This document shows positions 14,804 to 24,333 of a stretch of DNA of 64,000 nucleotides, piece after piece. The DNA comes from Pedobacter sp. SYP-B3415 (GTDB taxonomy: Bacteria; Bacteroidota; Bacteroidia; Sphingobacteriales; Sphingobacteriaceae): positions 1 through 64,000 of the forward strand of contig NZ_RXNQ01000033.1 in NCBI RefSeq assembly GCF_004138205.1, given 5' to 3'. Position 1 is the first letter of the stretch; each line of letters opens with the position of its first letter. Made by a program: the position numbers and the translations under genes. The notes beneath the pieces are model-generated. The model saw nothing but the letters and a program-made list of their open reading frames with translations, did no database searches and was not told the DNA's origin.

Positions 14804-15427
14804 CTATTCTCCCGCACGAACATCCATGTCTGCTTCAATAGCAATCCCGGCCCGATGCAGAACAACCTGTGCATTTTCTTGATCGGTACTGAGCTCAAGC
14901 CAGCCTGTATGATATTTTCCTGCCTGCAGCAACTGTATCGGCAGGTAGCGGCGGTCGGTTGATGAAAAGGGTCCGGTCCAGTTACCGGCTCCACCGTCCA
15001 GATTTTTTTCTGAAAGAACATTGATAATTGCCGGGTACCATTCGAAGCCTGAAAAATTATCTATGGATACCTGCTGCCCTTTCGTGAATACTGGGACCGC
15101 CTCAGTGCCCGTATTTACGGCGATCCGGCTTGTGGATGTGCTGTACACCAAAAAAGAAAACTTGACTTTGGTGTTCAGGTCGTATGCTACATGATTAACT
15201 TTAAAAAGCAAATCATTTCTACCGTCTGCATTGAGGTCAAGATTAAAATCTTTGCCATATTTCAGTGGTTTGTGAGCCAGCTCGATAACTTTGGCTGCTG
15301 AAATCCGGGGGGCTTCCGGTGTTTGTTCGGCCGGCGTCTTCTTGCAGGCTGTCATTGCTAATAAAAGCCAAGCCGGCAGAAGCAACAGAAAGTGCCGCGT
15401 AAAACCGGTCAGATAACGAAATTCCAT
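14804..15427 (-). CDS. Hypothetical lipoprotein
   Basis: The 207-residue protein starts with a lipoprotein signal: a basic N-terminus, LLLLPAWLLLAMTAC, and a lipid-accepting Cys near 28. The mature chain has NLDLNADGRNDLLF (about 63-76), a calcium-binding-like DxNxDGxND loop of the kind found in FG-GAP and dockerin-like repeats, followed by a beta-rich domain. It is probably anchored in the outer membrane or facing the periplasm. I do not know the family. It is convergent with the AbiE toxin gene and co-oriented with a second lipoprotein gene upstream. Confidence 0.7.
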   Translation of the reverse strand: MEFRYLTGFTRHFLLLLPAWLLLAMTACKKTPAEQTPEAPRISAAKVIELAHKPLKYGKDFNLDLNADGRNDLLFKVNHVAYDLNTKVKFSFLVYSTSTSRIAVNTGTEAVPVFTKGQQVSIDNFSGFEWYPAIINVLSEKNLDGGAGNWTGPFSSTDRRYLPIQLLQAGKYHTGWLELSTDQENAQVVLHRAGIAIEADMDVRAGE

Positions 15428-15483
15428 TTGAGCGTTTCAAATTAGATCAAAAAGCCTGGTTTTGTTACAGCGGGCTGCTGATT

Positions 15484-16056
15484 TTACGATCTTAGCTTAC
15501 ACAGGATCCATTTCATGTCTTCAGGTGTCTTGGCCTGCAAAAGCCTGTATTGCTTTGATTTTGAATCGAAGGTACATGTGCGGCATTTCCCGGGCGTCTT
15601 ATCTTTCAGATACCTGATCACCCGGTCTTCGCTGATGTATGACCTGTATTCATTCTTTTTAATGCAGCCTTCACAAGCTGGCCCGCCTTCAACGAATTCG
15701 TATGTAAAGATCAGTTTTCCAGCACTATAATAATAATCCTCTCGCGCGTAGACATCACCAACCGTGCCATAGTCGACAGTTATTTTTGCGATTTCTCCAT
15801 CCAGATAAAAGTAATCGACCTTCATCTGCTCATCACAGGTAAATTCAAAGTGTTTCTGTTCAAGAGTGGCGGTGTTGATACCTTCTACGCGTTGTCTGAT
15901 AGACGCAATGGGGTCGGCAGGTTCAACTTTGTCGGGTTTAACTGGGGTAGCCTGTTCCTTTAATACAGTATCTGGCGCGTGTGTTTTACTTTGCGGTTCG
16001 GGGCGGCTGCATGCAAGCAGCAGCGCGGTTAGAAAAAGAAAAGATAAATGTTTCAT
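15484..16056 (-). CDS. Hypothetical lipoprotein with CxxC-type cysteines
   Basis: I choose the ATG at 16056 (MKHLSFLFLTALLLACSRPE), giving 190 residues with a lipobox Cys at 16. The mature region includes QKHFEFTCDEQMKVDYFYLDGEIAKI and two cysteine pairs, GGPACEGCIKKNEY and GKCRTCTFD, which could bind metal or form disulfides. A proline-rich linker follows the lipidation site. I recognise no named family. It faces a divergent ATP-grasp gene and is followed 56 nt later by another lipoprotein gene. Confidence 0.65.
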   Translation of the reverse strand: MKHLSFLFLTALLLACSRPEPQSKTHAPDTVLKEQATPVKPDKVEPADPIASIRQRVEGINTATLEQKHFEFTCDEQMKVDYFYLDGEIAKITVDYGTVGDVYAREDYYYSAGKLIFTYEFVEGGPACEGCIKKNEYRSYISEDRVIRYLKDKTPGKCRTCTFDSKSKQYRLLQAKTPEDMKWILCKLRS

Positions 16057-16331
16057 CGCAAGCCACATTGCAAGAAGCAGGCCAACCTACCTGTTTACGC
16101 CAGTTGGTCTGTACGCCATGCCGGGGGGCTTTGTATGATGCGCAGAACCATGCCACCTAAACCTGATGGGCGTGGCGGCCCGGAGGCACGACGGCCATAA
16201 CAGACAGCAGGGCGGCAGTAACGGGGAAGCTTCAGGCTTTGCTTTGCAACAAAAGACCATAGCCCATTCAGAAAATTGCAAAGCTTACGCTAAATTCTCT
16301 GCCAGTACTTTGGGCTATGCGCGTATAACCC

Positions 16332-16339
16332 TATTTTTG
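16332..16339 (+). promoter_or_regulatory. -7 box of the ATP-grasp gene
   Basis: TATTTTTG matches TAnnTTTG. It lies 31 nt before the ATG at 16371, leaving a leader of about 25 nt. It supports that ATG over the TTG at 16362. Confidence 0.55.
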
Positions 16340-16370
16340 GCACCCCGAAGTACACAGATAATTGCCAGAC

Positions 16371-17252
16371 ATGAAGATCGCCCTCATTACCTATCAGCCT
16401 CCTGAAGGTGCCTCATACGAAATACTGTTTAGTGAAGAAGAACATTTGGCATCGGTTATACGCGACAGGGGTTATGATGTTGTACGTACGGCCTGGGATG
16501 ATGCGGCTGTGAACTGGGGTCAATTCGATCTTGGGATTATCCGGTCGCCGTGGGACTACTTTGAGCGGTATGCGGAGTTTATGAACTGGCTGGACAGGCT
16601 GCAGAAGACAGGCTTACGGTTAATGAACGATTATGAGGTGCTGCGCTGGAACAGCGATAAGCATTACCTGAACGATATCTCTCAGGCCGGCTTTGCTGTG
16701 ATACCTTCTGTTTTTATCGAACAGGGCACAGTGCCTGATATTGACAAAATTTTTGAAGAGCTTGGTCGCGATAAACTGATCGTTAAACCCTGCGTGAGTG
16801 GCGGCGCCCGAAATACCCGTATCCTTACCCGGGAACAAGCCGGAGAAGCAAAAACTCAACTTAGCTCATGGCTGAGCAGCGAGAGTTATATGGTGCAGCC
16901 ATTTGTGGAGGAGATTAATGCCGGCGAATGGTCCTTTATCTTTTTTAATGGAAAGTTCAGTCATTCGTTGCTAAAGGTGCCGAGGCGCGGAGATTTCAGG
17001 GTGCAGCATGTCCATGGCGGCTCAATCCTTTGTCCCGATACTGATCCCGCTCATATCAAAGAGGCTTCATCGTTGGTCAAGCATTTTGCTGCAGACTGTC
17101 TCTATGCACGGGTAGATGCTGTTGTTGTGCAGGACAGACTGCAGTTAATGGAACTTGAACTGATCGAGCCTTATCTTTTTCTCGATACTGCACCCGGCTC
17201 GGCAGAGGCCTTTGCCGATGCGTTGCAGGCGCTTCTCGGTACGAAAGCCTGA
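16371..17252 (+). CDS. ATP-grasp domain protein (glutathione synthetase/RimK-like)
   Basis: The 293-residue protein begins MKIALITYQPPEGASYE. It has an N-terminal pre-ATP-grasp domain with LGIIRSPWDYFERY, then the ATP-grasp core: KLIVKPCVSGGARNT (about 136-150), MVQPFVEEINAGEWSFIFF (about 175-193), and the metal-binding end LQLMELELIEPYLFL. Such enzymes join a carboxylate to an amine or thiol using ATP. The layout resembles the group containing cycloserine-pathway and prokaryotic glutathione synthetase-like proteins. Substrates are unknown and it stands alone. An upstream TTG would add three residues only. Confidence 0.85.
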   Translation: MKIALITYQPPEGASYEILFSEEEHLASVIRDRGYDVVRTAWDDAAVNWGQFDLGIIRSPWDYFERYAEFMNWLDRLQKTGLRLMNDYEVLRWNSDKHYLNDISQAGFAVIPSVFIEQGTVPDIDKIFEELGRDKLIVKPCVSGGARNTRILTREQAGEAKTQLSSWLSSESYMVQPFVEEINAGEWSFIFFNGKFSHSLLKVPRRGDFRVQHVHGGSILCPDTDPAHIKEASSLVKHFAADCLYARVDAVVVQDRLQLMELELIEPYLFLDTAPGSAEAFADALQALLGTKA

Positions 17253-18258
17253 TCGGAATAGCTTAGCATTTCCTTTTATTTTGGCCGGCGCATGATTAAC
17301 TAACCATTGTTGTCCGTTAAACATTTGCAGAACCAAATAAGATCTTTCTGAAAATCTTAAAGCAAGATCTGCCTGAGTCTTCGGAATCAAGCCTCCTGAA
17401 TTTGATGTTTGTGGGTTTTACGTACAGGCGGTGGTTTTGATGACGGTTTTGCCTGCTTACTGTCACTGATAGTTGCGAACCGGCCTTGTATCTTCTCGCC
17501 GCAGAAAAGTATTAAAAGTCTTGCACTGTTTTAAGGAGGTTGGGAAGAACCAAGGAGGGGAACCAGCCCGGAACGGAATGGCGCAGGGATAATCCGGGCC
17601 TTTTCCCGCCGCCGTCGGACTTTTGATGCTTTTATGCAAGAAGAGATACACAGCCGGAGCGGTTTGTTCGTCTCTTTTATGTTATTTCAAATGGTACGAA
17701 CGCTTTCGGCTATGCCTCAGGTGCTTCTTTTCCAAGAAAAAGAAGGAGCCCACGCGGCGGTGAGCGGTCCGATACCACAGTTTCAGATTTATTGAAAACC
17801 GAAGGGCTAAGACTATCGCAAAACTTTCCCGGGACAACAATGATTCACTAAAGGTTAGTCAGAACTGCCGCCGCTTTACGTCCATAGCATGCTGTGCACT
17901 TGTCTGTTTCGCAGTAGGGGCAGGCAGCAAAACATCTTCCATATAAAAAAAACTATATAATCTACCTATTTGGTAGTTTAATATTAAGTTTTTACATTTG
18001 GCCTATCATGAAAGCAATAAACCAAGCCCAAAGAAAACATCTCCCATTAAAATTCAAAAATCTGTATTCCTCCTGTTGTCAGTTTGTTATAGAATGATGA
18101 ATACTGATCATTAACATTCTTCACTGTATAGTATGCCTATGCAGCGCGAATTATAAAATAAAAAAGGGAAGCCGAAGCTTCCCGGGAATACAAATAATAA
18201 ACAGGACTCAGATTGGCGTCGGGCCTGCTTACGCTTACCTATAAACCCATTCAAAAAT
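17253..18258. other. Gene-poor kilobase before the second SusC operon
   Basis: No convincing coding frame of normal length. A TACATTTG box (17993-18000) precedes a possible 29-residue frame starting MKAINQAQRKHLPLKF (18008-18097). CTACC and GGTAG arms (17972-17986) lie just upstream of the box. The region ends with a leftward-facing terminator hairpin. It may be a scar of deleted genes or hold a small RNA. Confidence 0.4.
18155..18183 (-). terminator. Orphan intrinsic terminator reading leftward
   Basis: On the minus strand, GGGAAGC-TTCG-GCTTCCC is followed by six T and more T/A. The stem is closed by a stable TTCG loop. No minus-strand gene lies to its right, since SusC 2 reads rightward from 18259, so what it terminates is unclear. 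Confidence 0.7.
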
Positions 18259-21200
18259 ATGCATATTCAGGAAGAAAACCGAAGGGTTTTCATTCCGGCC
18301 GTCCGCATGCCGGAGAAGATACGTGTAACCTGCTTTTTGCTGTTGCTGCTGATCGCACCAAACCTTTACGCTCAGAACCAGCCTATGATCAACGCGAATC
18401 TCAGGGGACAAGTCATAGATTCAAAAACCAAAGAACCGCTGATCGGTGCGACAGTTCGGATAAAAGGTACAACCAACGGTGCGACCACTGATGTTGAGGG
18501 CAAATTCGCCCTGGTTACCGGTCAGAAACTTCCTTTTATTTTACAGGTAAACTATGTTGGTTATGAAGCAGCCGAAGTTGAAGTGGCTACCAGTCCGGCA
18601 ACGATCAGTTTACGTGAACTTAACCAGGATCTGAACGATGTTGTGGTTGTTGGTTATGGGACGCAGAAAAAAGTAAATCTTACAGGGTCTGTTTCAACTA
18701 TCGAGCAAAAGACGCTGGCAAACCGGCCGATTACAAACTCGACACAAGCCTTACAGAACGTTCCGGGTGTGTTTACGAACCAGACAAAGGGCAGGCCGGG
18801 GGCTGATGGGGCAAGCATCAGAATTCGTGGGAGCGGCACGCTGAACAACAACAATCCGCTTGTGCTGGTAGACGGTATCGAGTATCCGCTTGGCGATGTG
18901 AATCCGGGCGATATTGAAAGTATCACCGTATTGAAAGATGCCGCTTCTGCAGCTATATACGGGAACCGGGCGGCCAACGGCGTCATACTTGTCAAAACGA
19001 AAGGTGGCAGGAAGGGCGTATTCAGTCTTGATTATAGTTTTTATGCCGGTTCTCAGCAGGCTACACAATTCCCGGATGTTGTCACGAATACCGTCGAATA
19101 CATGGAAGGAAAAAACCGGGCATTGGCGAACGAAGGTAAACCTGCCGAAAGCAGTCAGGCGCTTATCAACGAATTCAGAACCGGAACCGATCCCTTCATT
19201 TATCCGAACACAAACTGGTTCGATCTGATGTTCCGCAACGCTGCTATACAGGAACATAACCTGCGTCTTTCAGGCGGCAGTGAAAAAACCACATTTTCTG
19301 TTTCGCTCGGGTATCTTGATCAGGAAGGTATTATGATCGAGACCCTGGGTAAACGGTACTCGCTGAACGCAAACGTAAACGCAGATATTACTAAAAAACT
19401 TCGGGTGGGAGCTGCCATAACGGGTAATTTCTGGCACAGCAAGGAAAGCGCCTACAGCGCTGACGATGGTAACGGAGAGGGCGGGCTAATGGGTTTGACG
19501 TACCGTGGCCTTCCATTTCAGACAGCATATGCGCAGGATGGCAGCTACGCTGATCAGTGGATTCGCGTACCCGGCCATAACTTTTTTCGTAACACGGTCG
19601 CTTTATCAAAAGAGGGTTTCAATAAGAGGGACCAGTTCCGCACGCTGGCCAATCTGTTTGGCGAATATCAGTTGCCATTTAATATCCGCTACAAGACAAC
19701 TTTGGCGGCAAACCTGATGTACGGGATAAACAAATACAACTATCCGGCTATCAATCTGACAAATCCGAAAACAGGTGTGATAACGCCCATTGGAAATACG
19801 CCCGCACGTGGTGTAAGGCAGGCAAGTGAAAACGCAATTAATCTGACAAATTTCCATACCCTGACCTGGGAGCAGCGTTTTGGACAGCATAATTTCAATG
19901 CGTTGGCTGGCTTTAGTATAGAGAGTTTCAGGGATGCAGATTTTTCGGCCTATAATCAGGGCTATCTGGGTAACGACCTTGAAGAGCTGAATGCAGGAAG
20001 CACCTCACCGCAGGTTACCGGTCGTTCGGGTTTGTCGAAGCTGCAATCTTACTTTGGGCGAATCAATTACAATTACCGGGAAAGATACCTGTTTGAGGCA
20101 AATTTCAGGTATGATGGCTCCTCCCGCTTTGCCGAAGGCAACCGCTGGGGTTTCTTTCCCTCATTCTCTGCGGGCTGGCGACTGAGCGAAGAAAGCTTTT
20201 TAAAAGGTACCGGTATATTCGATAACCTGAAACTGCGCGCTTCGTACGGGCAATTGGGTAACCAGAATCTTCCGCTGTTTAGTTATGTCGATGCGATCAG
20301 CCTCGGGCAGAATTATAATTTTAACGGTTCGGTTGTAAGTGGCGCAGCCATTACCCAGGTTGCAGATCCAAATATTACCTGGGAAACCACAGCGATGACC
20401 GATGTAGGGATTGAAGGCTCATTTCTTCGCGGCCGGATGAATTTTGAATTCGATTGGTTCAGTAAACAGACGACCAATATTCTTCGCCAGATCAGCATTC
20501 CCGGACAGGTAGGGAACCTTGCCGGACCGGTACGAAACATAGGAGCGGTGTCTAACCGTGGTTTTGAACTCACGCTCGGCTGGAAAGATGCATTTAAGCA
20601 CTTCAGATACAATATTGATGCGAACATTACGAAGGTTACAAACCAGGTAACCAATCTGAACGGGCAGCGCTACTTCAGCGGAAACACAATTATCCAGGAA
20701 GGTTCACCGATTGATTCTTTTTTTGGTCTTGAAGCCGAAGGTATATTCCAGTCGGCCGCCGAAGTGGCTGCCAGCCCGTTTCAGAACACCGGCACACAGC
20801 CGGGCGATCTCAGGTACAGGGATGTTGACGGAAACAATATCATTGACAACAACGACCGTGTCGTGATCGGCAACAGTATTCCAAAGTATGTGTACGGTTT
20901 TTCGGGTGGAATAGGCTGGAAGAACTTCGACTTCAGTTTCATTTTTCAGGGTCTGCAGGATGTTGATACCTACCTGACCGGAAACCTGGCACAACCATTT
21001 AAAAACGGTGCCGGCGTAACACGCGACTGGTTAACAGATTCGTGGACGCCGCAGAACCCCTTTGCACGGCTGCCGCGGCTCACAACCTCGAATGGATATC
21101 CTCAAAATTTTCAGACCTCGGGGTTCTGGGTGCGCGACGCATCTTACCTGAGACTTAAAAATGTTCAGCTGGCCTACACACTCCCGCAAAAATGGACCTT

Positions 21201-21366
21201 AAAAGCCGGCGTGAGTTTGCTGAAAGTTTTTATGAACGCGCAGAATTACCTGACTATCACCAATTTTAAATTCAGCGATCCGGAGCGGAATTTAACCCGT
21301 GCTGATCTCATTGAATACCCAAACGCGAAAACCATTACTGCCGGTCTTAATCTATCTTTAAAATAA
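18259..21366 (+). CDS. SusC/RagA family TonB-linked outer membrane transporter (sulfatase locus)
   Basis: The protein has 1035 residues from this ATG, or 1019 from the ATG at 18307, which starts MPEKIRVTCFLLLLLIAP and looks more like a signal peptide start. It then has a carboxypeptidase-like domain (LRGQVIDSKTKEPLIGATV), the linker DVVVVGYGTQKKVNLTGSVS, the plug (IRIRGSGTLNNNNP, LVDGIEYP) and the barrel to residue 1035. It imports a TonB-dependent ligand with the SusD gene that starts 2 nt downstream. The sulfatase in the same operon suggests a sulfated glycan or other sulfate ester as ligand. Confidence 0.95.
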   Translation: MHIQEENRRVFIPAVRMPEKIRVTCFLLLLLIAPNLYAQNQPMINANLRGQVIDSKTKEPLIGATVRIKGTTNGATTDVEGKFALVTGQKLPFILQVNYVGYEAAEVEVATSPATISLRELNQDLNDVVVVGYGTQKKVNLTGSVSTIEQKTLANRPITNSTQALQNVPGVFTNQTKGRPGADGASIRIRGSGTLNNNNPLVLVDGIEYPLGDVNPGDIESITVLKDAASAAIYGNRAANGVILVKTKGGRKGVFSLDYSFYAGSQQATQFPDVVTNTVEYMEGKNRALANEGKPAESSQALINEFRTGTDPFIYPNTNWFDLMFRNAAIQEHNLRLSGGSEKTTFSVSLGYLDQEGIMIETLGKRYSLNANVNADITKKLRVGAAITGNFWHSKESAYSADDGNGEGGLMGLTYRGLPFQTAYAQDGSYADQWIRVPGHNFFRNTVALSKEGFNKRDQFRTLANLFGEYQLPFNIRYKTTLAANLMYGINKYNYPAINLTNPKTGVITPIGNTPARGVRQASENAINLTNFHTLTWEQRFGQHNFNALAGFSIESFRDADFSAYNQGYLGNDLEELNAGSTSPQVTGRSGLSKLQSYFGRINYNYRERYLFEANFRYDGSSRFAEGNRWGFFPSFSAGWRLSEESFLKGTGIFDNLKLRASYGQLGNQNLPLFSYVDAISLGQNYNFNGSVVSGAAITQVADPNITWETTAMTDVGIEGSFLRGRMNFEFDWFSKQTTNILRQISIPGQVGNLAGPVRNIGAVSNRGFELTLGWKDAFKHFRYNIDANITKVTNQVTNLNGQRYFSGNTIIQEGSPIDSFFGLEAEGIFQSAAEVAASPFQNTGTQPGDLRYRDVDGNNIIDNNDRVVIGNSIPKYVYGFSGGIGWKNFDFSFIFQGLQDVDTYLTGNLAQPFKNGAGVTRDWLTDSWTPQNPFARLPRLTTSNGYPQNFQTSGFWVRDASYLRLKNVQLAYTLPQKWTLKAGVSLLKVFMNAQNYLTITNFKFSDPERNLTRADLIEYPNAKTITAGLNLSLK

Positions 21367-21367
21367 C

Positions 21368-22876
21368 ATGAACATGAAAAAATATCTGTACCTGCTGTTC
21401 CTGTTGCCTGTGTTGCCGGCCTGCCAAAATTTTCTCGATGTTACGCCAACAGACCGGTTTACCCAGGATACGTATTGGCGAACAAAAGACCAGGCCGAAG
21501 CTGCGCTGAATGCAACTTATGCCGCGCTGTTTTATAACGTATATGCAGCCGGCTCGGTTTATACCGATGCACTTACCCCCAATTCTTATCAGTACAATAA
21601 CGAGTACAACCTTATCTCACGCGGATTGCACAACGCGGCAACCGGATTCTTTAATGACGCATGGAATGGCTCCTACCGCGGAATCGGCCGGGCAAACAAC
21701 CTGCTGGCAAACATTGACCAGGTGCCTATGGATGTGGCACTTAAAGAACGCTTTAAGGCCGAAGCTAAATTTCTCCGGGCACTATTTTATCTGCCCCTGT
21801 GGAACTATTTTGGCGGCGCGCCACTGATTACCTCAGCGACTGATTTTGAAAACCAGGCATCATTACCGCGAAATAAACCCGAAGAGCTGCTCGCACAGAT
21901 TCTGAAAGACCTCGATGAGGCAGGCAGCGGCACTGCACTTCCGTTGAGTTATTCAGGAACTGACAAAGGCAGGGCAACCCGGGGTGCAGCGCTTGCCCTG
22001 AAAGCACGGGTATTATTGTATGCTTCGCGCTGGGCGGAAGCAGCTGATGCGGCGAAACAAATGATGGATTTGAAGTCGCATAACCTGTTTCCCGATTATC
22101 GCGGTATTTTTTTTCTGGAGAATGAAGGCAATACCGAGGTGATCTTCGATTTACAGTACCGCTTCCCGGAGTTTACCCACTCGCTTGACATCAGCCTGGA
22201 CCAGCAGTTGGGTTCGGCACCGCTGCCTGACCTGCTGAATGATTATTACGCAACAGATGGCAGGCCTATTTCCAGCTCGGCGGTTTACAATGCACAGCGC
22301 CCATATGAGAACCGCGATTCACGGCTGCAGGCAACCATCATCGTGCCTGGGAGCCAGTTTAAGGGCGCTACCGTAACGCCTGTCCAGTACCCCAGTACCG
22401 GTCTTGGAATGAAAAAATACACTATATTTAAGGACAATGAGCGGCCGGTAGCAGCACCCACCAGCGGAACCTCTGAGCTTAACTATATTCTGTTGCGTTA
22501 TGCAGATGTCCTGCTTATGTATGCAGAAGCAAAAAACGAGGCCACCGGACCGGAGCAAAGCATCTATGATGCGCTGAACCTGATCCGTACACGTGCAAAA
22601 ATGCCGGCTGTATCTGCCGGTCAGAGCCGGGACCAGTTGCGTGAGGAAATCAGGCATGAACGCCGAATTGAGCTTGCCGGGGAAGGTTTATACTACAATG
22701 ATCTGCGCCGCTGGCGGAAGGCTGACCAGCTGCTGAACGGTGACGTACGGAACCTTGCCGGTAACCGCATCGACAGCCGGCAGTTCAATGCCGCCCGGGA
22801 TTACCTGTGGCCTGTCCCTTCAATAGCAATTCAAAATAATCCGGCGCTTAGTCAGAATCCCGGCTATAATAAATAA
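21368..22876 (+). CDS. RagB/SusD family nutrient-binding lipoprotein
   Basis: The 502-residue protein opens MNMKKYLYLLFLLPVLPAC with the lipid Cys at 19, then QNFLDVTPTDRFTQDTYW, a canonical SusD start. TPR helices follow (FKAEAKFLRALFYLPLWNYFGG; GAALALKARVLLYASRW), and the conserved C-terminal RHERRIELAGEGLYYNDLRRW is present. It sits over SusC on the cell surface and captures the ligand. The SusC stop and this ATG are 1-2 nt apart; the sulfatase follows after 4 nt, so all three are co-transcribed. Confidence 0.94.
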   Translation: MNMKKYLYLLFLLPVLPACQNFLDVTPTDRFTQDTYWRTKDQAEAALNATYAALFYNVYAAGSVYTDALTPNSYQYNNEYNLISRGLHNAATGFFNDAWNGSYRGIGRANNLLANIDQVPMDVALKERFKAEAKFLRALFYLPLWNYFGGAPLITSATDFENQASLPRNKPEELLAQILKDLDEAGSGTALPLSYSGTDKGRATRGAALALKARVLLYASRWAEAADAAKQMMDLKSHNLFPDYRGIFFLENEGNTEVIFDLQYRFPEFTHSLDISLDQQLGSAPLPDLLNDYYATDGRPISSSAVYNAQRPYENRDSRLQATIIVPGSQFKGATVTPVQYPSTGLGMKKYTIFKDNERPVAAPTSGTSELNYILLRYADVLLMYAEAKNEATGPEQSIYDALNLIRTRAKMPAVSAGQSRDQLREEIRHERRIELAGEGLYYNDLRRWRKADQLLNGDVRNLAGNRIDSRQFNAARDYLWPVPSIAIQNNPALSQNPGYNK

Positions 22877-22880
22877 AACC

Positions 22881-24296
22881 ATGAAAAATCTTACACTCCT
22901 GATTCTCATTCTTCTTTTTGCCACCGCCGTTCCGGTTGCAGCCCAGCAAGGCAAGAAGCCAAATATCATTTTCATCCTGGCAGATGACCTCGGTTATGGC
23001 AACCTGACCAGTTACCAGTCTGATTCAAAGACACCCACGCCGAATATTGACCGGCTGGCGAAAGAGGGCTTAAAGTTCACCCGCTTTTACTCAGGCAATA
23101 CGGTTTGTGCACCCTCGCGCTGTGCACTGATGACCGGAAAACACATGGGGAATGCATGGGTTCGCGGTAACGCCAAGGCCAAAGATGGCCTCGCCGCGCT
23201 CCGCCCTCAGGATACTACACTGAGCCAGCGTCTTAAAGCGGCAGGTTACGCCACCGGCATGTATGGTAAATGGGGTCTTGGCGATGAGGATAGCCAGGGT
23301 GCTCCGCATCTGAAGGGTTTTGATTCCTTTTTTGGATATTTAGACCAGTCGCACGCCCATGATTACTTTACGAAACGCCTGTACGAAACTGCCAATGGAA
23401 AGACCTTCAAAGTACAGGTAGATTCGGCATCTTACGCTCAGGATCTGATTATGAACAAGGCTCTGCAGTTCATCGGCGATCATCGTGATGAACCATTTTT
23501 CTTATACCTGCCGCTGACGCTCCCGCATGCCGAACTCCGGGTAACTGATAGCCTGATGAAACGTTTCCGCAATGCTGACGGATCCAGCAAGTTTCCACCT
23601 GAAACACCATTCGAGAAGAAAAACAATTACGACAGCCAGGCTCAGCCGCATGCTGCGTTCGCCGCCATGATTCACCGCCTGGACGCTGATGTAGGACGGG
23701 TGCTGGAACAGGTCAAAAAGCTCGGACTTGACGATAACACCTATATTTTCTTTTCGAGCGACAATGGGCCGCATGCGGAAGGTGGAGCAGATCCGGAATT
23801 CTTTAACAGTGCCGGCGGTTTACGTGGTATTAAACGGGATCTCTATGAAGGCGGTATCCGTGTGCCGATGCTTGTGCGTGCGCCCGGTAAGATTGCTGCT
23901 GGTAAAGTGACTAACCAACCCTGGGCTTTCTGGGATGTGCTGCCCACTTTCACGCGGTTAGTTGGCACAACCACACCGGCAGACATTGATGGTTTGCCTT
24001 TCAATGCTGTGCTTCAGGGGAGGCCAGCTGAAAAAACACACGATTACCTTTATTGGCAATTTAATGAGAAGGGCCTGAAAGAGGCAATTACACAGGGCCC
24101 ATGGAAACTGATCCGTTTCAAACAGCAGGGCGAACCTGAAAGATTTGAACTTTACAACATTCAGCAGGACCGGGCGGAAGCACGTAACCTGGCGGCGCAG
24201 GAGCGTGAAAAAGTGACCGCCCTGCGTAAACTGATGCTCGCTGCCAAAACACCGGCAGAAAACCCCAGGTTCCGCTGGGATGATGTGGAAAAATAG
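22881..24296 (+). CDS. Secreted arylsulfatase (S1 family)
   Basis: The 471-residue protein has a signal peptide (about 1-22) followed by KPNIIFILADDLGYGN, with metal-binding DD at 35-36. The active-site motif TVCAPSRCALMTG has Cys76, the residue converted to formylglycine in C-x-P-S-R sulfatases. FFSSDNGPHAEGG carries the second metal-binding Asp-Asn. The C-terminal subdomain has PWKLIRFKQQG and ELYNIQQDRAEARNLA. It removes sulfate from an unknown ester in the periplasm. Maturation needs a formylglycine-generating enzyme or anSME, which is not in this window. Confidence 0.93.
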   Translation: MKNLTLLILILLFATAVPVAAQQGKKPNIIFILADDLGYGNLTSYQSDSKTPTPNIDRLAKEGLKFTRFYSGNTVCAPSRCALMTGKHMGNAWVRGNAKAKDGLAALRPQDTTLSQRLKAAGYATGMYGKWGLGDEDSQGAPHLKGFDSFFGYLDQSHAHDYFTKRLYETANGKTFKVQVDSASYAQDLIMNKALQFIGDHRDEPFFLYLPLTLPHAELRVTDSLMKRFRNADGSSKFPPETPFEKKNNYDSQAQPHAAFAAMIHRLDADVGRVLEQVKKLGLDDNTYIFFSSDNGPHAEGGADPEFFNSAGGLRGIKRDLYEGGIRVPMLVRAPGKIAAGKVTNQPWAFWDVLPTFTRLVGTTTPADIDGLPFNAVLQGRPAEKTHDYLYWQFNEKGLKEAITQGPWKLIRFKQQGEPERFELYNIQQDRAEARNLAAQEREKVTALRKLMLAAKTPAENPRFRWDDVEK

Positions 24297-24333
24297 CACC
24301 GATGATGAAAACCCAAACGAATTTTGTACAGGG

